49,801 nt of DNA from Paenibacillus sp. PL91 (lineage in GTDB: Bacteria > Bacillota > Bacilli > Paenibacillales > Paenibacillaceae), in assembly GCF_012935325.2 (NCBI RefSeq), contig NZ_JABBYG020000029.1, forward strand, positions 1-49,801, written 5' to 3'. Position numbers and translations under genes: made by a program. Positions 22,981 to 30,590 of this stretch are shown here, piece by piece; positions within the stretch are counted from its first letter, which is position 1; each line of letters begins with the position of its first letter. The notes beneath the pieces were generated by a model. The model did no database searches. It had not been told where the DNA came from and saw nothing but the letters and a program-made list of their open reading frames with translations.

Positions 22981-25455
22981 TTGAAGTATGCAGGCATGGT
23001 ATTAGGTGGAATTTTGTCAGCAATAGGGCACATGGTAGCGTTTATCTTTAAGAATGTATTCATTGCAATTCGAAGGTTTTCTATGGATCCTGCAAACAAG
23101 AATACGATATGGAATCTGCAGGCATTTTGTGTTTTATGTTCTTTGATACTTCTCTTTTTGTGGCTAGTTGGCCGGTATCAGGATATTATACTTGGATTAA
23201 GAGAGCCAGTGTTATACAGGGCGATTCCATTATTGATACCGTGCTTTCTCGGACATATGATTTATTCATGTCCAGCACTTTTCAAAAACACATACTCAAA
23301 GCCAATCATTCAAACATTCTTAAATGCTTTTAGTATACTAGCTTTGGGACAAATCCTAATGCGATTTATTCCAGTGAAATACGGTATTCCACTAGCTTTC
23401 GTAATGCTTTTAGGAGCTGTCGCAATTACTTTATATTACACCCTTCATTTGAGTATTAAGAATACTGTTTGGAATAAACTTAATAAGATGGTTGAAGAAG
23501 TGGAAAGCCAGGAATCTGATATTAACACTGGTGCAGGAACGAATCAAAATAAATCGACCACTTCAAATTTATCTAGTATAGATTTGTTCGATTTGAACGA
23601 AAAAGGATGCTTATCACATCTAAGATATTATTCAGAGGAATGTAAGCTTGAACTTCTTCAAACAGTTCCTACTAAAGAAAGGCAAAGTGAACTCGTAGTA
23701 TTAAACAGAACCGACCGAGCGCAGCATGCTCAGATTATCGGCGGAACCGGTGCAGGGAAAACCCTCTTAGCAACAAATCTGATTTCACAGGATTTGTTGA
23801 ATGAATATATAGGTTCAACCATCATTGAACCGAAGGGGTCCCTTATCAATCGTTTATCAAATTTCTTGGAGAGGACAGGTAGGCCTTTCCATAGGCTTGA
23901 TCCAGAATATAAATTCACAGATTGTTTAAATCCGTTATACGTTCCCGAGAATGAAGATATAGAGCCTATGATAGAAGCAAATGTATCGGCCTTTCATGGA
24001 TACCTGGGACCTGACGCTGTTCAATACTTTAAATCACGTGCAACAAACCTATTGCGAGTTGGAATTAAAGCTCTGAAACTTGCCTACGGTAATGATGTAA
24101 CATATAACGAACTGGACCGATTGGTTCAACCCAGCAATGATGATTATCGTGCAGAAGTTTTATATGAATTGAGAGGAAAGGAACACTTAGTACCGGTTCT
24201 TATGGAGTATACAAGGAACATGGCTGGATCTCAAAAATCGCAAGAGCACGCGATGCAGACTTACTCAAATTTATATGATTATTTGAGTGAATTGACTTCA
24301 AATCGGCATATTCAGAAAATCTTCTGTGGACCATCTACCTTCAATATTGATGATGCATTGAAAAATGGTGAAGTTGTATTGGTAAATGGTGCATATGGAA
24401 CCCTTCAGACCCTTACTTATACAGTCGGACGATTATATCTTAATCTACTGCGAGCGAGTACCTTTAGACGCAGCTTGAAGGAGAAGGTAAGGCCACATCA
24501 ATTGACAGTCGATGAAATAGAAATGTTTGCGGATGAAGAATTTTCAACTTTCATGGAAATGGCACGTGAATTTGAAGTGTTTGTAAATGTTATTCATCAG
24601 GGTAACGTACAGCTGGACGATGTAAGTGAAAGACTTGGAACCATGGTTAAGCAAAATGCAGTTCAAAAATTCATCTTAGCTGGCTTAGATGTAGAGGATG
24701 CTAAATATTACGCAGATATGATCGGTGAGGACTATAAAATTGGTCAGAGTACTGGTACAGATGAGATGGAAGCAACAGGATTCAAAACTCAATTGAAAGA
24801 AGAGAAAAGATATACTGTGTTACCAAAAGAAATATTAAATCTGAAGGGTTACAACCCAGAGACTGGAGATTACGGAGAATGCTTATTTCGTGGCGTTCAT
24901 AATAACGTCCGTCAAGATCCGGTAATTGGTATTATTTTACCTTTATCTAGAAGGCTATTCTCTCCATTAACACAAAAAAGTGTTGAAATTATCGAAGGGG
25001 AGAGAAATGAAGATGTTGAATCGGATAACACTGAAGACAATTCCATTGAAAATTATGCAGTATCGGTCCAGGAAAAAAATGATATTTTAACTCAAATCAA
25101 ACAGGACGCTAAAGAAAGAAGGGAGCAGAAAAATGCCGATAAGGCGGAACCTGCAGCAATTGTAGCAATAGCGGAGAGAGAAACAAACTCGATTCAAGAA
25201 GAGGAAAATAGAGCGAAACCAACTCGACGTAGTTCTGCTTGGGACAAACCAACTGAATCATCAAATTCATCTAAGCCAGATCTGGAAATAGAAGTTGAAA
25301 AAGAAAAAAATCCCGGAGCCGAAGAGGCCGGGAATGGTACAAATATTATGTTTCAGCCAGCAACCGTTGACCAAACAGTGCAGCAACTTGCCGAGAGAAT
25401 GCGTAATGAAGCAAGAGTAGCTCGGAATAACAATGGGACCAGTGAGAAGGGATAA
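22981..25455 (+). CDS. virD4: VirD4/TcpA-type conjugative coupling ATPase
   Basis: An 824-residue type IV coupling protein that would deliver the relaxase-DNA complex to the T4SS. The N-terminal third has several membrane helices (from about residue 5 to 160). The soluble part holds Walker A IIGGTGAGKTLLATNL (about 250-265) and Walker B LTVDEIEMFADEEF (about 505), with the VNVIHQGNVQLDDVSERLG stretch of the TraG/VirD4 family after it. The last 150 residues are acidic, low-complexity and probably disordered. The start is TTG at 22981, preceded by GGAGTGG. It is separated from the other T4SS genes by 7 kb and lies on the other strand, with its own operator-like site. No relaxase gene is visible. 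Assignment is firm. Confidence 0.9.
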   Translation: MKYAGMVLGGILSAIGHMVAFIFKNVFIAIRRFSMDPANKNTIWNLQAFCVLCSLILLFLWLVGRYQDIILGLREPVLYRAIPLLIPCFLGHMIYSCPALFKNTYSKPIIQTFLNAFSILALGQILMRFIPVKYGIPLAFVMLLGAVAITLYYTLHLSIKNTVWNKLNKMVEEVESQESDINTGAGTNQNKSTTSNLSSIDLFDLNEKGCLSHLRYYSEECKLELLQTVPTKERQSELVVLNRTDRAQHAQIIGGTGAGKTLLATNLISQDLLNEYIGSTIIEPKGSLINRLSNFLERTGRPFHRLDPEYKFTDCLNPLYVPENEDIEPMIEANVSAFHGYLGPDAVQYFKSRATNLLRVGIKALKLAYGNDVTYNELDRLVQPSNDDYRAEVLYELRGKEHLVPVLMEYTRNMAGSQKSQEHAMQTYSNLYDYLSELTSNRHIQKIFCGPSTFNIDDALKNGEVVLVNGAYGTLQTLTYTVGRLYLNLLRASTFRRSLKEKVRPHQLTVDEIEMFADEEFSTFMEMAREFEVFVNVIHQGNVQLDDVSERLGTMVKQNAVQKFILAGLDVEDAKYYADMIGEDYKIGQSTGTDEMEATGFKTQLKEEKRYTVLPKEILNLKGYNPETGDYGECLFRGVHNNVRQDPVIGIILPLSRRLFSPLTQKSVEIIEGERNEDVESDNTEDNSIENYAVSVQEKNDILTQIKQDAKERREQKNADKAEPAAIVAIAERETNSIQEEENRAKPTRRSSAWDKPTESSNSSKPDLEIEVEKEKNPGAEEAGNGTNIMFQPATVDQTVQQLAERMRNEARVARNNNGTSEKG

Positions 25456-25468
25456 AACTCCAACTCAG

Positions 25469-25780
25469 TTAGTCCCTTTCTTCTTTCAACTCATGGAACT
25501 CTGTATTAAATTCTTCATACGCGAGACGACCAAGTGGGGTCAAAGTATAGAGTTTTTGTCTTCCTGATGAAATATAACGTGCTAATCCAAGTGCCTCAAG
25601 CCAGCAAACTGCAAAATTTAGCTCGCCGCGCCGAACTTGGCTATTTAAAGATAAGTCTTCCTTATTCCAATCTTGTTTAGAGAGGGATTGCATAACCAAT
25701 TTTGCTCCATTAGGAAGTTTTTTTATCATTTCTCTTAGGTAAGGTTGAAGTGTAGTATTCAGATTAAAGTCGATAGCCAT
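25469..25780 (-). CDS. Winged-helix transcriptional regulator
   Basis: A 103-residue protein with a winged-helix pattern: a helix around GAKLVMQSLSKQDW, a recognition region (LNSQVRRGELNFAVCWLEAL), and a wing, ARYISSGRQKLYTLTPLG, as in MarR/PadR-like regulators. It converges on virD4, ending 14 bases from its stop, and has an operator-like inverted repeat about 28 bases upstream of its own start, which suggests autoregulation. It is one of two candidates for the regulator acting on the AT-rich sites across the element. Confidence 0.65.
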   Translation of the reverse strand: MAIDFNLNTTLQPYLREMIKKLPNGAKLVMQSLSKQDWNKEDLSLNSQVRRGELNFAVCWLEALGLARYISSGRQKLYTLTPLGRLAYEEFNTEFHELKEERD

Positions 25781-25807
25781 TTTGGATCGCGCCTTTCATT
25801 ATAAGTG

Positions 25808-25854
25808 GTATGTTAATTAGTATAGTATCACATATATATATTTATTAACATACG
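25808..25854 (-). promoter_or_regulatory. Operator-like site with spaced inverted repeat
   Basis: GTATGTTAA (25808) and TTAACATAC (25846) are perfect complements 29 bases apart, and the left half continues as TTAATTAGTATAG, the core shared by the element's other sites. It lies just upstream of the winged-helix regulator gene. Confidence 0.6.
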
Positions 25855-25986
25855 GTTATTTAAGGAAAGAATGCTTATCTGATGCGCAAAACAGGTAATA
25901 TTACATGCTCAGGTAAATGATACTATATCCAATTTAACGTAGTTTCAAACAAGCGCTGGTTAATGTAATACGTATCTTAGATAAGA

Positions 25987-26637
25987 TTAGTAATTGATGT
26001 TTCTTACAAGTGTAAATACTGATGGGCACAAAATTAAAGCGATGTCAATTTTATTGTTCTTTAAAATTGCAGACTTAATCGAATTACGATACTTCGACGC
26101 GCGGGTCCAAGTAATTTCGACATATTTACCTTTACCATCGGAAGAGAAATATATACGCCCATACTTCTCGTCGAAAAACTTTATGAGTTTTAAGTTTGCG
26201 AAATTACCACTTTGAACTCTAAGGAAATTATTTTGTTCCAACTTTTGCTCTAATAGCATGTAATCATGAAGAGATTTTACTTCAGATAGAACATTTTCAG
26301 GAAGATGGTAATTTATCATATTATTGTAGTCAACTTGTACGTATAGAACGGATTTAAGATCGAGTTCAACGAAAGTAAAAGATGGTAGCACACGTTCATT
26401 ACTAACTGTATGGCCGGCTAAAACCATTAATTCATCATAAGATCCATCATAGGCTTCTGCAAACTTACGCAGAGTTTGAGGCATCGGGATTATGACTGAA
26501 CCATTTTTTCTGTTGGTGCCAAGTTCAACATCGCGAATATATCCGTGACTTAGACCGCTCAATTGTGCAGCTTTACGCAGGCTGTAACCGCAGGAAATAC
26601 GCAACTTTTCAAGATGTGATCCAATTTGATTTTTCAT
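25987..26637 (-). CDS. XRE-family HTH repressor
   Basis: The 216-residue protein has a classical XRE/cI-type HTH at residues about 6-70 (LEKLRISCGYSLRKAAQLSG, then LSHGYIRDVELGTNR). A region of about 130 residues that I do not recognise follows; it may be a sensing or dimerisation domain. It starts at ATG 26637 with AAGGAGC eight bases upstream. It is transcribed divergently from the 200-residue gene at 26997, across a 360-bp gap containing direct repeats of ATAATACTATTA. This layout is typical of an element master repressor controlling its own divergent promoters; target sites are inferred. Confidence 0.75.
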   Translation of the reverse strand: MKNQIGSHLEKLRISCGYSLRKAAQLSGLSHGYIRDVELGTNRKNGSVIIPMPQTLRKFAEAYDGSYDELMVLAGHTVSNERVLPSFTFVELDLKSVLYVQVDYNNMINYHLPENVLSEVKSLHDYMLLEQKLEQNNFLRVQSGNFANLKLIKFFDEKYGRIYFSSDGKGKYVEITWTRASKYRNSIKSAILKNNKIDIALILCPSVFTLVRNINY

Positions 26638-26947
26638 AATTTTTGCTCCTTAATTGAGCTCATCCACTCAAAAGGTAAATAATTAATTTCTTTTATTTAT
26701 ATCTATGATAACACGCGAATTGTTAAATATGTTTGAATTATTGTTGAAAAGTTACTCGAATAGGGTATTTTGGTAGATAGCTTTTGAACAACTACTATTT
26801 AAATAATAAAATATCTATACGTAATTATTTATTGGTTAATGGTATGGAGAAGGAGCATAAAAAAAGACCTATGGGTAAAAAAAGAATTTAATCAATAAAT
26901 TTTGAGAAATTTCGAAACGGGTATATCATTGAAATAAGACAATTATC

Positions 26948-26981
26948 ATAATACTATTACAATTAGATTATAATACTATTA
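26948..26981 (+). promoter_or_regulatory. Direct operator repeats in the divergent control region
   Basis: ATAATACTATTA occurs twice with a 22-base period, about two helical turns, separated by CAATTAGATT. It lies 16-50 bases before the start of the 200-residue gene. The unit shares TACTATT with the operator-like sites elsewhere. The rest of the 360-bp gap between the two divergent genes shows no other feature. Confidence 0.5.
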
Positions 26982-26996
26982 ATATGCATCTGAGGA

Positions 26997-27599
26997 GTGA
27001 TTGCGATTAATCTTTTCTTTGATCCTTCAGTTCTACCGGTTATAACTACAGATATTGATGGGAATATACTTTACGTCCGGACGTATGGCCTACATTACTA
27101 CGGTTACCCTGATCTTATCCTGGAGCAGGAATTAGAAGATGGAGAGCAGCTGATTCTCGATATCCTTGATCGTATTTTCAGCCTCGATTTTAACATTACG
27201 TCCACATGGAACTATAACGGGAAATTATTGAAATTTGATATTGGAACTGATGGATTAGCTCATATTGTATTTACGGATGTGGATGAGGCAAGAATCCTTA
27301 CCATTTTGAATCCGATTACTGGTGTTGCAGCTAGATTTATATCCAAAGGCTTACTGAATTTATTTAATCATCCAGAAGCAGAGGTAATGGGGGATGTCCT
27401 ATACGGGCGTGAAATCCTAGGATATATGATGGATCAAGTTAAAAATGGTGAGGTATACGACCGAGATTCAATCATAACATTCGAGGAGAATCTTTATCAT
27501 ATCCATTTAACCAATGATCGCTTCGGGAATGCGGTTTTGCAGATCCATCTGGATCAAAACATTGATGTGGTGAAAAGAAGGCTAAAACAGACAAAATGA
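26997..27599 (+). CDS. Hypothetical protein, first gene right of the XRE repressor
   Basis: A protein of about 200 residues, soluble, with no signal or membrane segment. It is rich in beta-strand-like patterns (VLPVITTDIDGNILYVRTYG and FNITSTWNYNGKLLKFDIG) and reads like two related halves, but I recognise no family. The start is uncertain: GTG at 26997 overlaps the GAGGAG ribosome site, leaving no spacing, and the next in-frame candidate with good spacing is a rare ATT at 27006. It is transcribed away from the repressor and precedes the operon that starts at 27730. Confidence 0.55.
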   Translation: MIAINLFFDPSVLPVITTDIDGNILYVRTYGLHYYGYPDLILEQELEDGEQLILDILDRIFSLDFNITSTWNYNGKLLKFDIGTDGLAHIVFTDVDEARILTILNPITGVAARFISKGLLNLFNHPEAEVMGDVLYGREILGYMMDQVKNGEVYDRDSIITFEENLYHIHLTNDRFGNAVLQIHLDQNIDVVKRRLKQTK

Positions 27600-27648
27600 A
27601 GAAGAAGGTAAATCATCTGCAAAGAATAAAATAGGCTTTCTTTTTTCT

Positions 27649-27705
27649 ATAGTAGTATAGTAGTATATTAGTATATATATTAGATTATTAATCAATATAC
27701 GATAG
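27649..27705 (+). promoter_or_regulatory. Operator-like AT-rich site before the 27.7-kb operon
   Basis: The stretch holds TAGTAGTATAGTAGTATATT, then AGTATATATATTAGATTATT and AATCAATATACG, combining the TAGTATA and TACTA elements of the other sites in a longer array. It ends about 25 bases before the next start codon. Confidence 0.5.
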
Positions 27706-27729
27706 TTATTCTGGAGAAAGGAGTATGAA

Positions 27730-28215
27730 ATGGGACATGAGGCAAAGATCATTGAAGAGCTAGATTTTGTGCTTACCCATCCAGCCTGCAGCGTATTGAA
27801 TTTAGAGCATTTTTACAATACCTGTTTATACGTCTATGACTCGGTTCCCATTTTAAGCATTATCGGGCATATGAAAAGAACGAGTCCGCACTTATTGATG
27901 GAATGGTCTAGTACCAATGTAATGGTAAGAAATCTACTTAAGGATCTGTCAGCAGGGGATACGAACAATAACGGAAAACCTCAAACCATAACAGTTACCA
28001 TCGATCTCTCAAAACAAACGGCTGCCGACAAAGGCATTTATCAAGTCGTATGGTCTACGAATATACCCGATGAAACAATAAATTATCATTTTAAAAAAAA
28101 GAAGATTATTGTTACCGATAAGGTAGAAGGAATTGTAGAACTGTTGGGATTAAGTCTCGTCGATGATAATAAGTATAATCTTTACATAAAAAAGAGGAGG
28201 AATAAAAATGAATGA
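27730..28215 (+). CDS. Hypothetical protein in the S1-protein operon
   Basis: A 161-residue soluble protein with a helical N-terminal half and a C-terminal half with alternating strands (GIYQVVWSTNIPDETINYHF), ending in a basic tail (YIKKRRNKNE). The ATG has GAAAGGAG about seven bases upstream. It overlaps the following S1-domain gene by eight bases, so the two are coupled. I recognise no domain; role unknown. Confidence 0.6.
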   Translation: MGHEAKIIEELDFVLTHPACSVLNLEHFYNTCLYVYDSVPILSIIGHMKRTSPHLLMEWSSTNVMVRNLLKDLSAGDTNNNGKPQTITVTIDLSKQTAADKGIYQVVWSTNIPDETINYHFKKKKIIVTDKVEGIVELLGLSLVDDNKYNLYIKKRRNKNE

Positions 28216-29056
28216 GGCATTAGGAGCAAAACCGATATCAGAATACAGAACGTCGCTTCGCCGCAAGACTATTCATCAGGGAGTTGTAGTTGGAGTTGAG
28301 AATCATGCTCCGTTTGGACAGAAGATGCAAGTTGCACTCGTTGAATTAAACAATGGCTTAAAGGGTTTAATCTACGAGTCACAATTCGATAAACAAAAAT
28401 ACAGGTCTCTTGTTGGCTTTATCGATCATAAAATCGACTTTATGGTACTTGATGTAACAAGACTTGGTAAGGACGCTGCAAACCTCAATGTCTTTGATGA
28501 GGAAAAAGGGATTGTATTGCTCTCCCGGATCCAAGCACTTGAGGAGCTACAGGAAGAGTTTTGGGAATCAGCTGATATTGACCACGTTGTTACTGGCGTA
28601 GTATCTGGTTTTGAGAATGAAAGACTCTATTTACGTGTGAAAGGTGTTATCTGTGTACTACCGATTCAAGACTTTGAGTATGACTGGACGGTATCTGGGC
28701 GGAACCTCGTAGCGCTTGGTACTGAACTTACCGTAAAAATCACTTTCATTGATCGCTCTAAACGGCAAGTGCGAGTTTCTCGCAAAGAATTGCAGGAAGA
28801 TCCATGGAATCGTGTGCAGGAAAAATTCGGCGTGGACAACTTCTATTCTGGCCGTATTACAAGTGTTGTCGATAATGTTGGTGTATTCGTTAAACTGGCC
28901 CCAGGTATTGAAGCACTAGCTTGGTATCCTGATGAAAGAAAAATGCCGAAGGACGGTGTGCTTGTTGGAAAAACATGTACAGTTCGAATTAAAAATGTGA
29001 ACCCAAAAAGTAGGCGGATCGGTACAAAAATCACTGGTTTTCCTCATGAAATTTAA
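28208..29056 (+). CDS. S1-domain RNA-binding protein
   Basis: A 282-residue protein with S1-type OB folds. The clearest is at residues about 208-275 (DNFYSGRITSVVDNVGVFVK, then APGIEALAWYP and CTVRIKNVNPKSRRIG). Two more diverged ones are at about 20-100 (HQGVVVGVENHAPFGQKMQV) and 125-200 (HVVTGVVSGFENERLYLRVK, ending RQVRVSRKELQEDPW). Such repeats occur in ribosomal protein S1 and bind single-stranded RNA. GAGGAGG precedes the ATG. Its place inside a conjugative element, beside a TnpB-like fragment, is notable; it may regulate element mRNAs or interact with transfer DNA. The domain call is good; target and role are unknown. Confidence 0.8.
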   Translation: MNEALGAKPISEYRTSLRRKTIHQGVVVGVENHAPFGQKMQVALVELNNGLKGLIYESQFDKQKYRSLVGFIDHKIDFMVLDVTRLGKDAANLNVFDEEKGIVLLSRIQALEELQEEFWESADIDHVVTGVVSGFENERLYLRVKGVICVLPIQDFEYDWTVSGRNLVALGTELTVKITFIDRSKRQVRVSRKELQEDPWNRVQEKFGVDNFYSGRITSVVDNVGVFVKLAPGIEALAWYPDERKMPKDGVLVGKTCTVRIKNVNPKSRRIGTKITGFPHEI

Positions 29057-29077
29057 GAAGGAGATGGCCGATGCAGC

Positions 29078-29983
29078 ATGGAAAATCTCGTTTCTCCACT
29101 AATAAAGGCTGACCATACAGTTGTCGATGAAAAACAACTTCTGGATGATTCATATGCTTATGTAGCAAAAATTGATGATCTTACGCGTCACGAATTTTAC
29201 TACATATCCCAAAAAATCGAACAGGGGTGGATAACGGAACGGGACGTTGAGCTCGTGAAGTTTGTTCACGTTCATCGTTGGGTAACCCTATCACAAATTA
29301 CTCGCCTATTTTTTCCTGATGTCGAGAGGGACGAAACGGTAAGGAAGAGAATTAACCGATTATTGAAATACGGCTTAATTCGCAGACTCCAATGGTCGAG
29401 CTATTCAAGGCCGAAGGAAAACAAACCGAGCTTTTATGAATTAGGTGCAAGCGGGGCAGATATTCTTAAATTTCAATATGGCACATATCTCGGTCATCGT
29501 GATCCGCGTAACCCTAAACCAATAACAATGCTTTTCCGGATGCGTTACATAGCGACGAATGAACTTTATATTCAGTTGCGCGAGTCATTTGAGCTTGTTC
29601 ATTTCGAATTTCATCCAACTTTGGTTATTAATGAGGCGCAGCAGGTACCAACAGCAAAGTTTGTGTTAAGAAATCCCAAAGGACGTGAAATGTCTTTTTA
29701 TTTGATTTGTCATAGAGAGGATGAAAAATGGGTAAAGACAATACGGTATCAGGCAAGGTTTTTCAAAGGATATTTTGCTACGATTGATCCAGAAGCAACG
29801 CTAGTAGTCCTCGTTTCATCTGACGAAAAAGCGAACTTGGCCAGCAAGATTATGGAACAAGAAGGAGCCGGCCCGATTACCTGGTTTGTTACCGATAATG
29901 ACCTCTATGATCCGAATATCAAATTGAGTAAAGCATTTTTTGCTTATCAAAACGGAGTAAAGTTTTATTATGATTTGCAGTAA
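29078..29983 (+). CDS. Winged-helix protein, replication-relaxation-like
   Basis: A 301-residue soluble protein. Residues about 62-110 form a winged helix (VHRWVTLSQITRLFFPDVER, then RINRLLKYGLIRRL), followed by YELGASGADIL, as in the N-terminal half of replication-relaxation family proteins. The C-terminal half has a nuclease-fold-like strand pattern but no clear catalytic D-E.D set. It would be a diverged second member beside the one at 15.8-16.8 kb. The GGAG ribosome site is about 14 bases before the ATG, longer than usual. It follows the S1 gene by 22 bases and precedes the TnpB-like gene by 28, in one operon. Likely a DNA-binding protein; the rest is inference. Confidence 0.6.
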   Translation: MENLVSPLIKADHTVVDEKQLLDDSYAYVAKIDDLTRHEFYYISQKIEQGWITERDVELVKFVHVHRWVTLSQITRLFFPDVERDETVRKRINRLLKYGLIRRLQWSSYSRPKENKPSFYELGASGADILKFQYGTYLGHRDPRNPKPITMLFRMRYIATNELYIQLRESFELVHFEFHPTLVINEAQQVPTAKFVLRNPKGREMSFYLICHREDEKWVKTIRYQARFFKGYFATIDPEATLVVLVSSDEKANLASKIMEQEGAGPITWFVTDNDLYDPNIKLSKAFFAYQNGVKFYYDLQ

Positions 29984-30010
29984 GCCGGCGAATAAGGAGG
30001 GGAATATGCG

Positions 30011-30535
30011 TTGATGTATACGATGAAAATCCAACTCCTGACGGATGCTCAGCAGTATGAGCAGTTGACTGACGTAACAAAACGCTTTAGTCAAGTATGC
30101 AATCATATCAGCGAAGTTGGATTTCTCACAAAGACATACCGTAGTAAAGTAAAACTTTCAAAGGAATGTTACCACCAAGTAAGAAATACGTATAATCTTC
30201 CTGCACAAATGGTTGTAAGAGCGGTTGGTAAAGTAGTCGAAGCATACAGAGCAGGAGTAGGTTCTACAGTTAAGTTCGGGGAATCTACATCCGTCGTTTA
30301 CGATACTCGACTAATAAAGTTTAAATGGATGCAATCCGTTTCGATTGCAACATTTAATGGTCGCATAGAAGTACCTTTCAGAGTAACGGGATATCGGCGT
30401 GGATCTTATGACCGACGGGTAAACGGCCTAGCGGATTTGATTTTTGAGGAAGGGATATTTTATCTTCTCCTTGTAGTGGATTTGCCTGAAGAACCAAGTA
30501 TCCAGACGTTAGAGTTTGTAGATGTAGTTTCATAA
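30011..30535 (+). CDS. TnpB-like N-terminal protein lacking the RuvC nuclease
   Basis: The 174-residue product resembles only the first part of IS605-type TnpB (OrfB): an opening strand MKIQLLTDAQQYEQL, FSQVCNHISEVGF, then the helix NLPAQMVVRAVGKVVEAYRA, VYDTRLIKFKW, and the strands RVTGYRRGSYDRRVNGLADL and FYLLLVVDLPEE. In TnpB this wedge/REC part grips the guide RNA and is followed at once by the RuvC-I motif GVDLG. Here the protein stops at EFVDVVS, so the nuclease is absent, and downstream DNA shows no RuvC remnant. AAGGAGG lies before the TTG (30011) and ATG (30014). The frame is intact and sits in an operon, so it looks maintained. The family call is from memory of motifs; an RNA-binding function is inferred. 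Confidence 0.6.
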   Translation: MMYTMKIQLLTDAQQYEQLTDVTKRFSQVCNHISEVGFLTKTYRSKVKLSKECYHQVRNTYNLPAQMVVRAVGKVVEAYRAGVGSTVKFGESTSVVYDTRLIKFKWMQSVSIATFNGRIEVPFRVTGYRRGSYDRRVNGLADLIFEEGIFYLLLVVDLPEEPSIQTLEFVDVVS

Positions 30536-30542
30536 AATTATA

Positions 30543-30570
30543 GTTGTATATTAGTTAGTATATATACAGG
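30543..30570 (+). promoter_or_regulatory. Operator-like AT-rich site before the pilus operon
   Basis: GTTGTATATTAGTTAGTATA continues as TATATAC. It shares TTGTATATTAGT with the palindrome before the T4SS operon at 15438-15483 and lies about 20-50 bases before the first pilus gene. It links the pilus and conjugation operons to one regulator. Confidence 0.6.
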
Positions 30571-30590
30571 AATAAAAGGGAGGTGAATTC

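Noticed and set aside
30011..30590. Complete IS605-type insertion sequence around the TnpB-like gene
   Set aside because: No TnpA, no left- or right-end hairpins and no RuvC coding sequence are visible; the gene is embedded in an operon.
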